A stretch of DNA of 31,918 bases from JBPBQZ01 sp050955105 (GTDB taxonomy: Bacteria; Pseudomonadota; Gammaproteobacteria; Burkholderiales; Burkholderiaceae): positions 1 to 31,918 of the forward strand of contig JBPBQZ010000113.1 of the NCBI GenBank assembly GCA_050955105.1. The letters are read 5' to 3'. Made by a program: the position numbers and the translations under genes. This document shows, piece by piece, positions 1 through 7,072 of this stretch. Position 1 is the stretch's first letter, and every line of letters begins with the position of its first letter. The notes under the pieces were generated by a model. That model saw nothing but the letters and a program-made list of their open reading frames with translations, ran no database searches and was not told where the DNA came from.

Positions 1-1308
1 CGTCGTACCGTGCGTTATGGCCCACTGACGCTTTTCAGCGCCTTCGAGCCGATCTTCAGCGTCTCGCATATGCGTGCTGCCGGCTATGAGGCGCTACTGC
101 GCGCGCACGACGACTTGAACCGCAGCGTCTCGCCGCTCGAAGTGTTCGGGCAAGCCGCGCGTTTGGGCGACTTGCTGGAACTCGATCGCCTGACCCAATC
201 GCTGCACCTGGCCAATTTCCGCAACCTGCAGCGCGACCATGAGTGGCTGTTCTTGAATATCCACCCCGCCGCCATGGCGGATTTTCGTCACGGCGCGGCC
301 CTATTGGCGGAAATGAAGACGCTTGGCATCGCGCCGCAACGGGTGGTACTGGAAGTGCTCGAACAGCCGCATGGCGACCCCTCACGCCTGGTCGAATCGG
401 TGCAGATGTTTCGCCGCCACGGCTTCTTGATCGCGCTCGACGATTTCGGCGCTGGCCACTCGAACATCGATCGCGTCTGGCAATTACAGCCGGACATCGT
501 CAAGCTCGACCGCAGCATGGTATTCCAGGCGACGCGTCACACGCATGTCGAACGGATCTTGCCAGGCCTGGTTTCACTGTTGCACGAATCGGGGCGGCTG
601 GTACTGATTGAAGGCGTGGAAACCGAGCAGGAAGCGCTGATCGCGATGGAAGCCAACGCGGACTTCATTCAAGGCCACTATTTTGGGCGGCCCTCGGTAG
701 TGAGCGTCGACGCCTTGTCAGCTTACAAGGCCATGGACAGTCTGGCCGATACCTTCCGCGCCCGCACAGAAGCTCACGAACGCGACAGCGCCGAGCACTT
801 GATGGCTTACAAGGAGGCGACGCTGCTGACCGCGGCACGCATCGCCGCGGGCGAATCGCTCAGCGATGCGGGGCGCGACTTCCTTGCGCTCGACGATGCG
901 GCGCGCTGCTTCTTGCTGGATCACCGCGGACGCCAGATCGGCGACAACGTGCTGCCGTCGCGGCCGATGCGGCAGCGCGCCCGGCGTTTCATGCCGCTAT
1001 TGAATTCAGATGGCGCGCGCTGGGACCGGCGCCCATATTTCCGCAGCGCCGTGCTGGATCCAGGACGGGTGCATGCGACACGGCCCTATCTGTCGATCAA
1101 TGAAGCGCATCTATGCGTGACGCTGTCGGTAGCGGTCGAATTGCCCGATGCGTCTGGCTCCTTGCAACCGAGCGATGGATCAGCGGACGAATCGAGCAAT
1201 TTCGTGGTGCTGTGCGCGGATGTCGATTGGTCGCGTCACGATCGCCCGAGTCATGCGCCGCTTTTCGAACGCGGCGAACGTACCGGGGAAGACGCGGCGG
1301 TCGACTGA
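1..1308 (+). CDS. EAL-domain cyclic-di-GMP phosphodiesterase with C-terminal sensor-like domain (5' end probably outside the window)
   Basis: The product is predicted to hydrolyse cyclic-di-GMP to pGpG. Numbered from the GTG at position 10, the EAL domain spans about residues 5-240. It keeps the usual metal and substrate residues: E27 in the EAL motif (YEALLR), N83, E115/E118, D144-D145 in DDFGAG, K165, E201 in EGVE and Q221 in QGHYFG. It is therefore probably an active enzyme. Residues about 245-300 are helical. Residues about 300-415 look like a small PAS/PDC-type sensory fold with the signature RRPYFRSAV and then CVTLSVAV, similar to the YkuI C-terminal domain that follows some EAL domains. 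No membrane segment or signal peptide is visible. The frame is open to base 1 and no ribosome-binding site can be seen before the GTG, so the true start may lie upstream. Its 3' end overlaps the convergent hypothetical gene by 58 bases. Confidence 0.9.
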   Translation, partial: RRTVRYGPLTLFSAFEPIFSVSHMRAAGYEALLRAHDDLNRSVSPLEVFGQAARLGDLLELDRLTQSLHLANFRNLQRDHEWLFLNIHPAAMADFRHGAALLAEMKTLGIAPQRVVLEVLEQPHGDPSRLVESVQMFRRHGFLIALDDFGAGHSNIDRVWQLQPDIVKLDRSMVFQATRHTHVERILPGLVSLLHESGRLVLIEGVETEQEALIAMEANADFIQGHYFGRPSVVSVDALSAYKAMDSLADTFRARTEAHERDSAEHLMAYKEATLLTAARIAAGESLSDAGRDFLALDDAARCFLLDHRGRQIGDNVLPSRPMRQRARRFMPLLNSDGARWDRRPYFRSAVLDPGRVHATRPYLSINEAHLCVTLSVAVELPDASGSLQPSDGSADESSNFVVLCADVDWSRHDRPSHAPLFERGERTGEDAAVD

Positions 1309-1982
1309 ACCGGCAGGTACCGGCCGTCGCCACGCCGATTCTCGCGTGGCGACGGCGACGGCGATGGTGAGGCGTCGTGCCGATGCAGCAGCACGCGCGC
1401 GAGATCGTCCGCCAGACCGGCCTGGGAGATGACGCAGATACGCACACCGCCCAGTTCGCGATAGTGCCCCCACGCGTCGCGCGTCTCGACGCGACGCCGT
1501 ACGTCGGGCTCGATGACGACCAAGCCCCGGCATAGGCGACTCAAATCGTTGCGTCGGCTAGTCAGCCATAAACCGATCACGCGCCGTTCGGTGCGGTCAG
1601 TGTCCGATCCGGGCGCCGCATCGCTCGCCTCTTCTTCCGCCGCATTCGCTGCATCGACGCCACGGCTGTCGGCCGGCGCCTGGTCTCCCAGGGCGTTCGA
1701 TGCGTCAGGTGCCGCGGCGGGTGATGCGATCAGCACGAAGGGCCGCCCCAGCGTCAACAGATGAGACAAGGCGCCGCACCACCCGAATGGGTGACCCGTG
1801 GCGACCCGCGCGGGCAGACGCACCAGCGGGAAGCGCGTCGCGTCGATGCCTGCGGCACCGCAAATCTGCGCGTGATCGCGAGTTGTATCGCTGGGCGCCA
1901 CACCGCTGCGGTTGTTTAGCACCGCTTCCCTGCTCACAGGGGAACTGTGGGCCGGCTCGAAACGGGAAATCAACGCAAGCAT
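1251..1982 (-). CDS. Hypothetical protein, 243 aa, convergent with the EAL gene
   Basis: I do not recognise this protein. Codon choice is typical of the surrounding high-GC genes. An AGAGG ribosome-binding site lies seven bases before the ATG at 1982. Both support a real gene rather than an antisense shadow. The N-terminal 95 residues and the segment from about 130 to 210 look globular. They are joined by an acidic, Ala-rich linker that contains a run of four glutamate/alanine-type residues. The C-terminus ends in a Ser-Pro repeat (SPSPSPSP) followed by a basic tail. No signal peptide or membrane segment is evident. Its last 58 bases overlap the end of the EAL gene on the other strand. Its start faces the molybdate operon, so the 124 bases up to 2106 are a divergent promoter region that also holds the ModE-box-like site. 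A role in molybdate metabolism would be speculation. Confidence 0.6.
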   Translation of the reverse strand: MLALISRFEPAHSSPVSREAVLNNRSGVAPSDTTRDHAQICGAAGIDATRFPLVRLPARVATGHPFGWCGALSHLLTLGRPFVLIASPAAAPDASNALGDQAPADSRGVDAANAAEEEASDAAPGSDTDRTERRVIGLWLTSRRNDLSRLCRGLVVIEPDVRRRVETRDAWGHYRELGGVRICVISQAGLADDLARVLLHRHDASPSPSPSPRENRRGDGRYLPVQSTAASSPVRSPRSKSGA

Positions 1983-2080
1983 GAGAAACCTCTGGGACGT
2001 AGCGGACGTGCCTCATGTTATTGCGAATGCTTCTTATTATCAATAAATTTATCGGAGACCTTTCATCAACGGCAGACGTG

Positions 2081-2108
2081 AGCGTTGTATACCCAAATAT
2101 ATTACGAT
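2081..2108 (+). promoter_or_regulatory. Candidate ModE operator upstream of modABC
   Basis: Two half-sites, CGTTGTATA (2083-2091) and TATATTACG (2098-2106), form an inverted repeat with a six-base spacer. Seven of nine positions are symmetric. The arrangement closely resembles the known ModE box, whose TATA-rich inner parts are flanked by CGT and ACG. ModE bound to molybdate represses mod operons at such sites. Since modE and modABC are both present within 3 kb, autonomous control of this operon by molybdate is a reasonable inference. A first possible ATG for modA at 2107 lies directly on the operator's right edge. This suggests that translation actually begins further downstream. Confidence 0.75.
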
Positions 2109-2250
2109 GGCGGGCGTCACTCCCGACGCCTTCCGATCCTTTTCGACTTTTCTCGCGCCCGCTCCCATGCCCTCTTCCGTTCCTTCGCACTTCAGCGCAT
2201 GCGCGCTGCCTGCTTCGAATCTTTCCCGCCAAGCTGCCTTGCCGACCGCC

Positions 2251-3054
2251 ATGACGGCCTTTGCACACGTTCGCCGCGTGGTCGGGCTGACGCGGCGCGG
2301 CGCCGGGTTCTTGCTTGCCGGACTGGCGGTTTCATTCGCCTCGACGCAGGCGATGGCCGACGATCTGGTGGTAAGTGCCGCCTCCAGCCTGACGAATGCC
2401 TTCGGCGCCTTGGCCAGTGCTTATGAAAAGGCGCATCCGCAGACGCATGTGGTGTTGAACTTCGCCGCGTCGGACGTGCTGATGCAGCAGATCGTCAAAG
2501 GCGCGCCGGCCGACGTGTTCGCCTCGGCCGATCAGGTCGCCATGGACAAGGCTCAACAACAACACGTGGTGGATGCTGCGACGCGTCGTAACTTCGCACG
2601 CAATGCGCTGGTGTTGATTGTGCCGGCCCAGCCCGCGCCCAACCAAGTCGCGCCGCGTGTGACGAGCGTCGCCGACCTGAGCGCGCCGGCCGTCACGCGC
2701 ATCGCGATGGGCGATCCGGCGTCAGTGCCGGTAGGCCGCTATGCGCAGTCGGCTTTGCGTGCGAACGGCAATTGGGACGCGCTGTCGGGCAAAACCGTGC
2801 TGGCGCAAAACGTTCGGCAAGCGCTGGACTATGTGGCGCGCGGTGAAGTCGATGCCGGCTTTGTGTTCGCCACCGACGCGGCGATCATGCCGAAGCAAGT
2901 CCGCGTGGTCGCGCAGATCGCCACCCCCACGCCGATCAGTTATCCAATCGCCGAAGTGACGGGCGCGAAGAAAGAAGCGCACGACTTCATCGACTTCGTG
3001 GTCTCGAAACAAGGCCAGGACGTGCTCGCCTCCTACGGGTTCCAGCAGCCCTGA
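2251..3054 (+). CDS. modA: Molybdate ABC transporter, periplasmic substrate-binding protein ModA
   Basis: ModA captures molybdate (or tungstate) in the periplasm and delivers it to the ModBC permease. From the ATG at 2251 the product has 267 aa, close to the usual ModA length. It begins with a conventional signal peptide: a basic n-region (RR at 15-16), a hydrophobic core at about 18-30, and a likely cleavage after AMA at residue 36. The mature part opens with VSAASSLTNAF and continues with NFAASDVLMQQI, both typical oxyanion-contact segments of the family. In-frame ATGs at 2107 and 2167 would add 48 or 28 residues before the signal peptide. The 2107 codon touches the ModE-box-like operator, so the downstream start is preferred. 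None of the three has a strong ribosome-binding site. The gene is first in a modABC operon, 15 bases before modB. Confidence 0.9.
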   Translation: MTAFAHVRRVVGLTRRGAGFLLAGLAVSFASTQAMADDLVVSAASSLTNAFGALASAYEKAHPQTHVVLNFAASDVLMQQIVKGAPADVFASADQVAMDKAQQQHVVDAATRRNFARNALVLIVPAQPAPNQVAPRVTSVADLSAPAVTRIAMGDPASVPVGRYAQSALRANGNWDALSGKTVLAQNVRQALDYVARGEVDAGFVFATDAAIMPKQVRVVAQIATPTPISYPIAEVTGAKKEAHDFIDFVVSKQGQDVLASYGFQQP

Positions 3055-3069
3055 CGGGGCGGCGCGACG

Positions 3070-3753
3070 ATGATGGATGCGCTCGGCCAGGCCTGGGTGC
3101 CGCTGGCGTTATCGCTGAAAGTCGCGTCGCTGGCCACGCTGATCGATCTGGTACTCGGCGTGGCAGTGGCCTTGGCGCTGGCGCGGTCACGATCGCGCTG
3201 GCGCAATCTGATCGATTCGCTGCTGACGCTGCCGCTGGTCATGCCACCCACCGTGCTCGGCTATTACCTGCTGATCATCTTTGGCCGTCGCGGTTGGTTG
3301 GGCGCCGACCTGGCCAAAATCGGTGTCAGTCTGGTCTTCACTTGGCAAGGTGCGGTGCTGGCCGCCGCGGTCGTGGCATTTCCACTGGTGCTGAAAGCGT
3401 CGCGCGCCGCCTTCGAGGCGACCAATCATCAACTGGAAGACGCCGCGCGGGTGCTGGGCTTGAGTGAAACCGCGCTGTTCTTCAGGGTTACGCTGCCGCT
3501 GGCCGCACCAGGCGTGCTGGCCGGCACACTGCTCAGCTTCGCTCGGGCAATGGGCGAATTCGGCGCCACCTTGATGATTGCGGGCAATCTGCCGGGACGT
3601 ACACAAACCTTGTCAGTCGCTGTATACGCTGCCGTGCAAGCAGGCGACGATGCCCTGGCGACGACGCTCGTGATCATTACCTCGATTACCTGTGTGGTGG
3701 TGTTGATGGCCGCCGGCCATCTGCTATCGACGCGCACGGCGGCGCGCCCATGA
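3070..3753 (+). CDS. modB: Molybdate ABC transporter, permease ModB
   Basis: This is the inner-membrane channel subunit of the molybdate importer, 227 aa, a normal length for ModB. About five hydrophobic segments can be read: roughly residues 13-38, 50-72, 87-107, 145-170 and 196-217. The cytoplasmic coupling (EAA) loop that docks on the ATPase lies at about 123-143, with the pattern EDAARVLGLS and then TLPLAAPG. The following FARAMGEFGAT segment is highly characteristic of ModB and related CysT-type permeases. The start has two adjacent ATG codons and only a weak ribosome-binding site. The gene sits 15 bases after modA, and its last four bases overlap the start of modC (ATGA), which suggests translational coupling. 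Confidence 0.95.
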   Translation: MMDALGQAWVPLALSLKVASLATLIDLVLGVAVALALARSRSRWRNLIDSLLTLPLVMPPTVLGYYLLIIFGRRGWLGADLAKIGVSLVFTWQGAVLAAAVVAFPLVLKASRAAFEATNHQLEDAARVLGLSETALFFRVTLPLAAPGVLAGTLLSFARAMGEFGATLMIAGNLPGRTQTLSVAVYAAVQAGDDALATTLVIITSITCVVVLMAAGHLLSTRTAARP

Positions 3754-4484
3754 CGTCATCATCCTTATCGCCGTTAACGCCACCGCCGTCTGGCGACGCA
3801 GCCGCGTCGCTCCCCTGGACCGTCTCGGTGCAAATTCGCAAGACGCTGCGCAGCCCGGACCGGGTGTTCGAGCTGGATGTAGCGTTCGACTGGCAAGGCA
3901 CGCGGCTGGTGTTGTTCGGGCCTTCGGGCGCGGGCAAAACCATGACACTCGCCGCCATCGCCGGCTTGCTGCGGCCGGACGCTGGTCGCATCACGATTAA
4001 TGGACAGACGGTGTTCGATACCGAGCGCAATATCTGGATAGCGCCACGGCACCGCCACCTGGCTTATTTGTTCCAGGATTACGCGCTGTTCCCGCATTTG
4101 ACGGTGCGTCAGAACATCGCTTTCGGCTTGCATCGGGGCCCGCTTAACCCAAGCCGGCGCGCGCGCGATCCCTTAGTGGACGAATGGCTGGAAGCGCTGG
4201 AACTACGTAGCGTTGCGCAACAGTTTCCAGCACAGCTTTCGGGCGGGCAAAAGCAACGAACGGCGCTCGCGCGGGCGCTTGCCACACAGCCACGCCTGAT
4301 CTTGCTGGACGAGCCCTTTGCCGCGCTGGACGTGGCTTTGAGGGCGCGTATGCGAACTCAGCTGTTGGCGCTGCAGGCGCGGGTGGCAACGCCGATGCTG
4401 CTGATCACGCATGACCCGGACGACTTGGCCAGCTTCGGCGATCGCGTGGTCGAGCTGCGTGACGGCCGGGTGATTGGCGCGTGA
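3750..4484 (+). CDS. modC: Molybdate ABC transporter, ATP-binding protein ModC (short form without a Mop domain)
   Basis: This is the ATPase that powers molybdate import. Residues visible in order are the Walker A motif GPSGAGKT at 57-64, the Q-loop glutamine at 109 (LFQDYALF), the ABC signature LSGGQKQR at 163-170, Walker B LILLDEP at 183-189 and the switch histidine 221 (THDPDD). The protein has 244 aa. Escherichia coli ModC is about 350 aa because it ends in a TOBE/Mop molybdate-binding domain; here the reading frame stops soon after the nucleotide-binding domain. Its Pro/Ser-rich first 20 residues are probably disordered. The start overlaps modB by four bases. The gene ends 21 bases from the end of the convergent modE. 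Confidence 0.93.
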   Translation: MTSSSLSPLTPPPSGDAAASLPWTVSVQIRKTLRSPDRVFELDVAFDWQGTRLVLFGPSGAGKTMTLAAIAGLLRPDAGRITINGQTVFDTERNIWIAPRHRHLAYLFQDYALFPHLTVRQNIAFGLHRGPLNPSRRARDPLVDEWLEALELRSVAQQFPAQLSGGQKQRTALARALATQPRLILLDEPFAALDVALRARMRTQLLALQARVATPMLLITHDPDDLASFGDRVVELRDGRVIGA

Positions 4485-4505
4485 CGGCGAAGGCAACCGT
4501 CCCGA

Positions 4506-5339
4506 CTACACGCCGACGATAACGCTGGACGCCTTGAACAAGGCAACCACCGGCGCACCCGCTTGCAGGCCCAGCGTGGTCAGACTTTCACGCGTGATGA
4601 TCGCGGCGACACGCTCGCCGCCCGGCAGCTCGACCACGACTTCGGCATTGACCGCGCCGTCCTTGATTTCCGCAACCTTGCCCGCCAATTGATTACGCGC
4701 CGAGAGTTTCACCCCCACATCGCCCGGCTCGACGCACATCAGGATGACTGACGACGCCTTGATCAGCGCGTAAGCTCCCATGCCTTCGCGCAGTCCGAGC
4801 GACTCGGTGCTGGCGCGCGTGATGACGGCGACGACCGAGTCGCCACCCGGCAGCCCGATCACCACTTCGTCGTTGACCGCACCTTGCCTAATAGCGCTGA
4901 TGGTGCCGTGCAGCTGGTTACGGGCGCTGGTTTTCATGGCAAGCCTTCCTATCAATTCCCAATCGGTGTCGAAATGCTCGATGGCCGCGCCGAGGCGCGC
5001 CAGAAAGCGCTGATGTTCGTCGGTGACGCGCTCAAACGTGGCGATAAGACGTTCGCCGCGGGCGGTCAAGCGTGTTCCCCCACCGCCGCGACCACCCGCC
5101 GTGCGCTCGACCAACGGCTCGCCGGCAAGATTGTTCATGGTGTCGATCGTTTCCCACGCTGTTTTATAACTGACGCCGACCTGCCGCGCCGCCGAAGTGA
5201 TCGAGCCTACCCGCCTGATCGCCGCCAGCAAGTCGATGCGCGTACGACCGCCGAGTGCGCGCGCCCCTTGTTGCAGCCAGATTTCGCCCATGACGTCTAA
5301 CGGCGGCGAAGCTTCGCGCGAAGCGGGGTTCTCTGACAT
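4506..5339 (-). CDS. modE: Molybdate-responsive transcriptional regulator ModE
   Basis: ModE senses molybdate and controls mod operons and molybdoenzyme genes. The 277-aa protein has an N-terminal LysR-type winged helix (about residues 25-105, with GSITSAARQVGVSYKTAW as the helix-turn-helix). It also has two tandem TOBE/Mop ligand-binding domains, about 137-200 and 211-277. Each Mop repeat begins with SARNQL and ends with KASSVI, so an internal duplication is plain. The start at 5339 is preceded by an AAAGGA ribosome-binding site. A Gly-rich stretch (RGGGG, 84-88) lies in the wing. Unlike in E. coli, where modE is divergent from modABC, this gene is convergent with modC, with only 21 bases between the two stop codons. 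The candidate operator before modA is its probable target. Confidence 0.95.
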   Translation of the reverse strand: MSENPASREASPPLDVMGEIWLQQGARALGGRTRIDLLAAIRRVGSITSAARQVGVSYKTAWETIDTMNNLAGEPLVERTAGGRGGGGTRLTARGERLIATFERVTDEHQRFLARLGAAIEHFDTDWELIGRLAMKTSARNQLHGTISAIRQGAVNDEVVIGLPGGDSVVAVITRASTESLGLREGMGAYALIKASSVILMCVEPGDVGVKLSARNQLAGKVAEIKDGAVNAEVVVELPGGERVAAIITRESLTTLGLQAGAPVVALFKASSVIVGV

Positions 5340-5596
5340 ATTTTTCCTTTGCCGTGGCCGGCCTCGGTAATAACAACCGCCGAACGTGCAAGTTATGCCG
5401 CGTGGCGCCTATTAAAACACCCGTCCAACGCAGTTTTCGTCTGGAAGCATGCGGTTTTTCGGTCTACGGCATGCGACTTGCTCAGTCCCGCCTGCCGCGC
5501 ATCTTGTCGTCGACCCCGCCTCGCCGAGGTCGACCATAAAACGCTGCGGCGGGCGCGTCCGACTTGCGATGCACTGACACTACCAGGAGAAGAACA

Positions 5597-5755
5597 ATGA
5601 CTGTCGGAACCATCCTTTTGATCATTTTGATTTTGATTTTGATCGGCGCTTTCCCGACTTGGCCGCACAGCCGTAGCTGGGGTTATCGTCCGACGGGCTT
5701 TATTGGCATCGTCGTCATTATCGTCATCATCCTGCTCCTCACGGGCCGTATCTAA
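5597..5755 (+). CDS. DUF3309 family small membrane protein
   Basis: This is a 52-aa peptide with two hydrophobic segments (about residues 4-18 and 33-49). They are separated by a conserved polar turn that reads PTWPHSRSWGY. This is the hallmark of the DUF3309 family, which is common in proteobacteria and has no assigned function. A strong AGGAGAAG ribosome-binding site precedes the ATG at 5597, so the longer frame that opens at 5564 is unlikely to be the true start. The gene is followed by a stable hairpin and appears to be monocistronic. Confidence 0.85.
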   Translation: MTVGTILLIILILILIGAFPTWPHSRSWGYRPTGFIGIVVIIVIILLLTGRI

Positions 5756-5764
5756 ATTTCACAA

Positions 5765-5807
5765 CGGCGAGAGGCACTGTCGGTCGCCGAGCCGACGCCT
5801 CTCGCCG
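5765..5807 (+). terminator. Hairpin terminator after the DUF3309 gene
   Basis: An 11-base perfect stem is formed by CGGCGAGAGGC (5765-5775) and its complement at 5797-5807. A smaller inner stem, GTCGG with CCGAC, lies inside the loop. The downstream sequence is only moderately T-rich (AACTTTCCTC), so termination may be incomplete or may need Rho. Confidence 0.7.
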
Positions 5808-6141
5808 CTCAACTTTCCTCGTCGTACTGCCTGGTCCGGGTAGCTCGGACAATATCGCGCTTGCGGCCGGCGAATTTCTGCCCCAGCCGCTCCCTCTCCC
5901 CCCTGATTTCCGCTGGCGCGCCCCGTCGCCGGTGCGATTACGCGCTGCTTTCAGGCACTTTCATGAAGGCCGGTGTGCATTGCATCAAAATATGAAACAG
6001 AGTATTTCCGCATTGCGCATTTTAATCATGCGTGCTAGCGCCTACATTTGAGTCCATCAAATGCCGGTTGCCGCAGTCCACGTTTCCCGAGCCTGGGGCG
6101 GTACGGTGTTTCCCACACGCGAATTTGCCCCAGGAAAAATC
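5808..6141 (+). other. Non-coding spacer and leader of the first DUF4148 gene
   Basis: This is about 330 bases without a convincing gene. The left half is pyrimidine- and GC-rich. The right half (about 5950-6060) becomes AT-rich and contains TTTAAT-like hexamers that could form a -10 element, but no well-spaced -35 partner is visible. An ATG at 6061 opens a longer frame into the DUF4148 gene, but it lacks a ribosome-binding site and would put residues before the signal peptide. Confidence 0.4.
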
Positions 6142-6375
6142 ATGAAGAACTCACTCAAAGCCATTGCCGTCGTCGCCGCCCTAGCCGCTTCAAGCCTTGC
6201 GATGGCGCAAGACGGCGCGTCCGGTCTGACGCGTAGCCAAGTGCGCGCGCAACTTTCGAGCACGCGTGCGACCGCCTATAACAGCGTAAATTCGCTCGAT
6301 TATCCGGAAAATATGCACGGCACGTCATTGCATTCGCGCGGCAGCTCGGCATCGGGCGACGTTGGCACACGTTAA
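6142..6375 (+). CDS. DUF4148 family exported protein (copy 1)
   Basis: This is a 77-aa protein with a clear signal peptide: MKNSLKA basic start, Ala-rich core, and likely cleavage after AMA at residue 22. The mature part, beginning QDGASGLTRSQVRAQL, matches the LTR-x-QV-x-AEL style start of DUF4148, a small secreted family found mostly in Burkholderiales and without a known function. The ATG at 6142 has an AGGA ribosome-binding site six bases upstream, which decides the start against the ATG at 6061. A close paralogue lies about 360 bases downstream. The two share Y-x-SVNS-x-DYP-x-N in the mature region. The C-terminal half is Ser/Gly-rich. A strong intrinsic terminator follows, so it appears to be an independent transcript. 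Confidence 0.85.
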   Translation: MKNSLKAIAVVAALAASSLAMAQDGASGLTRSQVRAQLSSTRATAYNSVNSLDYPENMHGTSLHSRGSSASGDVGTR

Positions 6376-6387
6376 GCATTTCGGCTG

Positions 6388-6415
6388 AAAACGGTACTTA
6401 AGGTGCCGTTTTTTT
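6388..6415 (+). terminator. Intrinsic terminator after DUF4148 copy 1
   Basis: AAAACGGTAC (6388-6397) pairs with GTGCCGTTTT, allowing one G-T pair. The stem is followed by a run of seven to nine T residues. This is a textbook Rho-independent terminator about a dozen bases after the stop codon. Confidence 0.9.
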
Positions 6416-6735
6416 GTGCTGCATTACAACATAAGATGTGCGTTGTGCTTCGAATTCGGCCGACTCTGCGGTTTTCTAAAGAATATTTGTTACGGTTGAT
6501 TGCCGACCGAGAAGCGTTAGAGCCCGCCGTATAAGGGTAAATACGGATTAGATCTATTTCTGAAATAGTGTTTTTCCTGATTGCTGCTTCCTGATTCACG
6601 TGGTAGCGCATATATTTCGTTTCATCAGCTTTATCCCTCTCGTGCAGTTCGCTGAAGCACGAGCGAATTCTGGATGAAGCGTGATTAGATGGCCGAAGCG
6701 GCCGCTGATCACACAATGTTTTTTAGGAAAACATC
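6416..6735 (+). other. AT-rich, structured leader of DUF4148 copy 2
   Basis: These 320 bases lie between the terminator and the next start codon and are clearly more AT-rich than the neighbours. A small hairpin (CTATTT 6554-6559 with AAATAG 6563-6568) is followed by five Ts. A larger imperfect hairpin has an inner perfect 7-base stem (CTCGTGC 6639-6645 with GCACGAG 6657-6663) and an outer arm TTCATC/GATGAA (6621-6626 with 6673-6678). A NotI-type palindrome GCGGCCGC follows near 6698. The leader could hold a long 5' UTR or a small RNA. No protein with a ribosome-binding site was found in it on either strand. Confidence 0.4.
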
Positions 6736-6990
6736 ATGTCAAAGATTCTTCACATTGCAGTTGCCGCCGCCACCCTCGCCGCCTTGTCGGTTTCCAGTGT
6801 TGCCATGGCTCAATCGGCACCCATTTCCCGTGCCGGCCTGAAGGCGGAACTTCGTGACCTGCAAGCCGTGGGTTATACCTCGGTGAATTCGGTCGACTAT
6901 CCGCACAACCTGCAAAGCGCCCAAGTGGCCGTATTGCAAGGTCATAGCAGCAGTCAAATGGCCGCTGACGAGACCCGCATCAGCCGCTAA
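6736..6990 (+). CDS. DUF4148 family exported protein (copy 2)
   Basis: This is an 84-aa protein. The signal peptide covers residues 1-25 (MSKILHI, then an Ala-rich core ending AMA before QSAPISR). The mature part reads ISRAGLKAELRDLQAVGY and then SVNSVDYPHNLQ, in agreement with DUF4148. It shares the SVNS-x-DYP core with copy 1 but diverges towards its C-terminus. An AGGA ribosome-binding site precedes the ATG. The two copies stand side by side with separate leaders and terminators, which points to an old tandem duplication with independent expression rather than an operon. Confidence 0.85.
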   Translation: MSKILHIAVAAATLAALSVSSVAMAQSAPISRAGLKAELRDLQAVGYTSVNSVDYPHNLQSAQVAVLQGHSSSQMAADETRISR

Positions 6991-7040
6991 ATGCGTCACG
7001 GAGCGGCTCTGCCGGCTCCGTCGAAGCGTCAGGCCAATAT

Positions 7041-7070
7041 GCAAAACGCCGCGATTTCGCGGCGTTTTGC
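7041..7070. terminator. Bidirectional hairpin terminator between DUF4148 copy 2 and topoisomerase IB
   Basis: A perfect 13-base stem, GCAAAACGCCGCG (7041-7053) with its complement (7058-7070), closes on a four-base ATTT loop. Its TTTT half-arm lies on the 3' side of the stem on either strand. It therefore can serve the plus-strand DUF4148 gene and the minus-strand topoisomerase gene, whose stop codon lies three bases away. A weaker hairpin (CGGAGC with GCTCCG, 6999-7020) precedes it. Confidence 0.85.
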
Positions 7071-7072
7071 GT

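Noticed and set aside
6061..6141. Upstream ATG extending the first DUF4148 protein by 27 residues
   Set aside because: The extension would precede a normal signal peptide, and the AGGA ribosome-binding site belongs to the ATG at 6142.
6372..6716. A 114-codon minus-strand frame in the DUF4148 spacer
   Set aside because: It has no ribosome-binding site, runs through the intrinsic terminator of copy 1, and its translation looks random.
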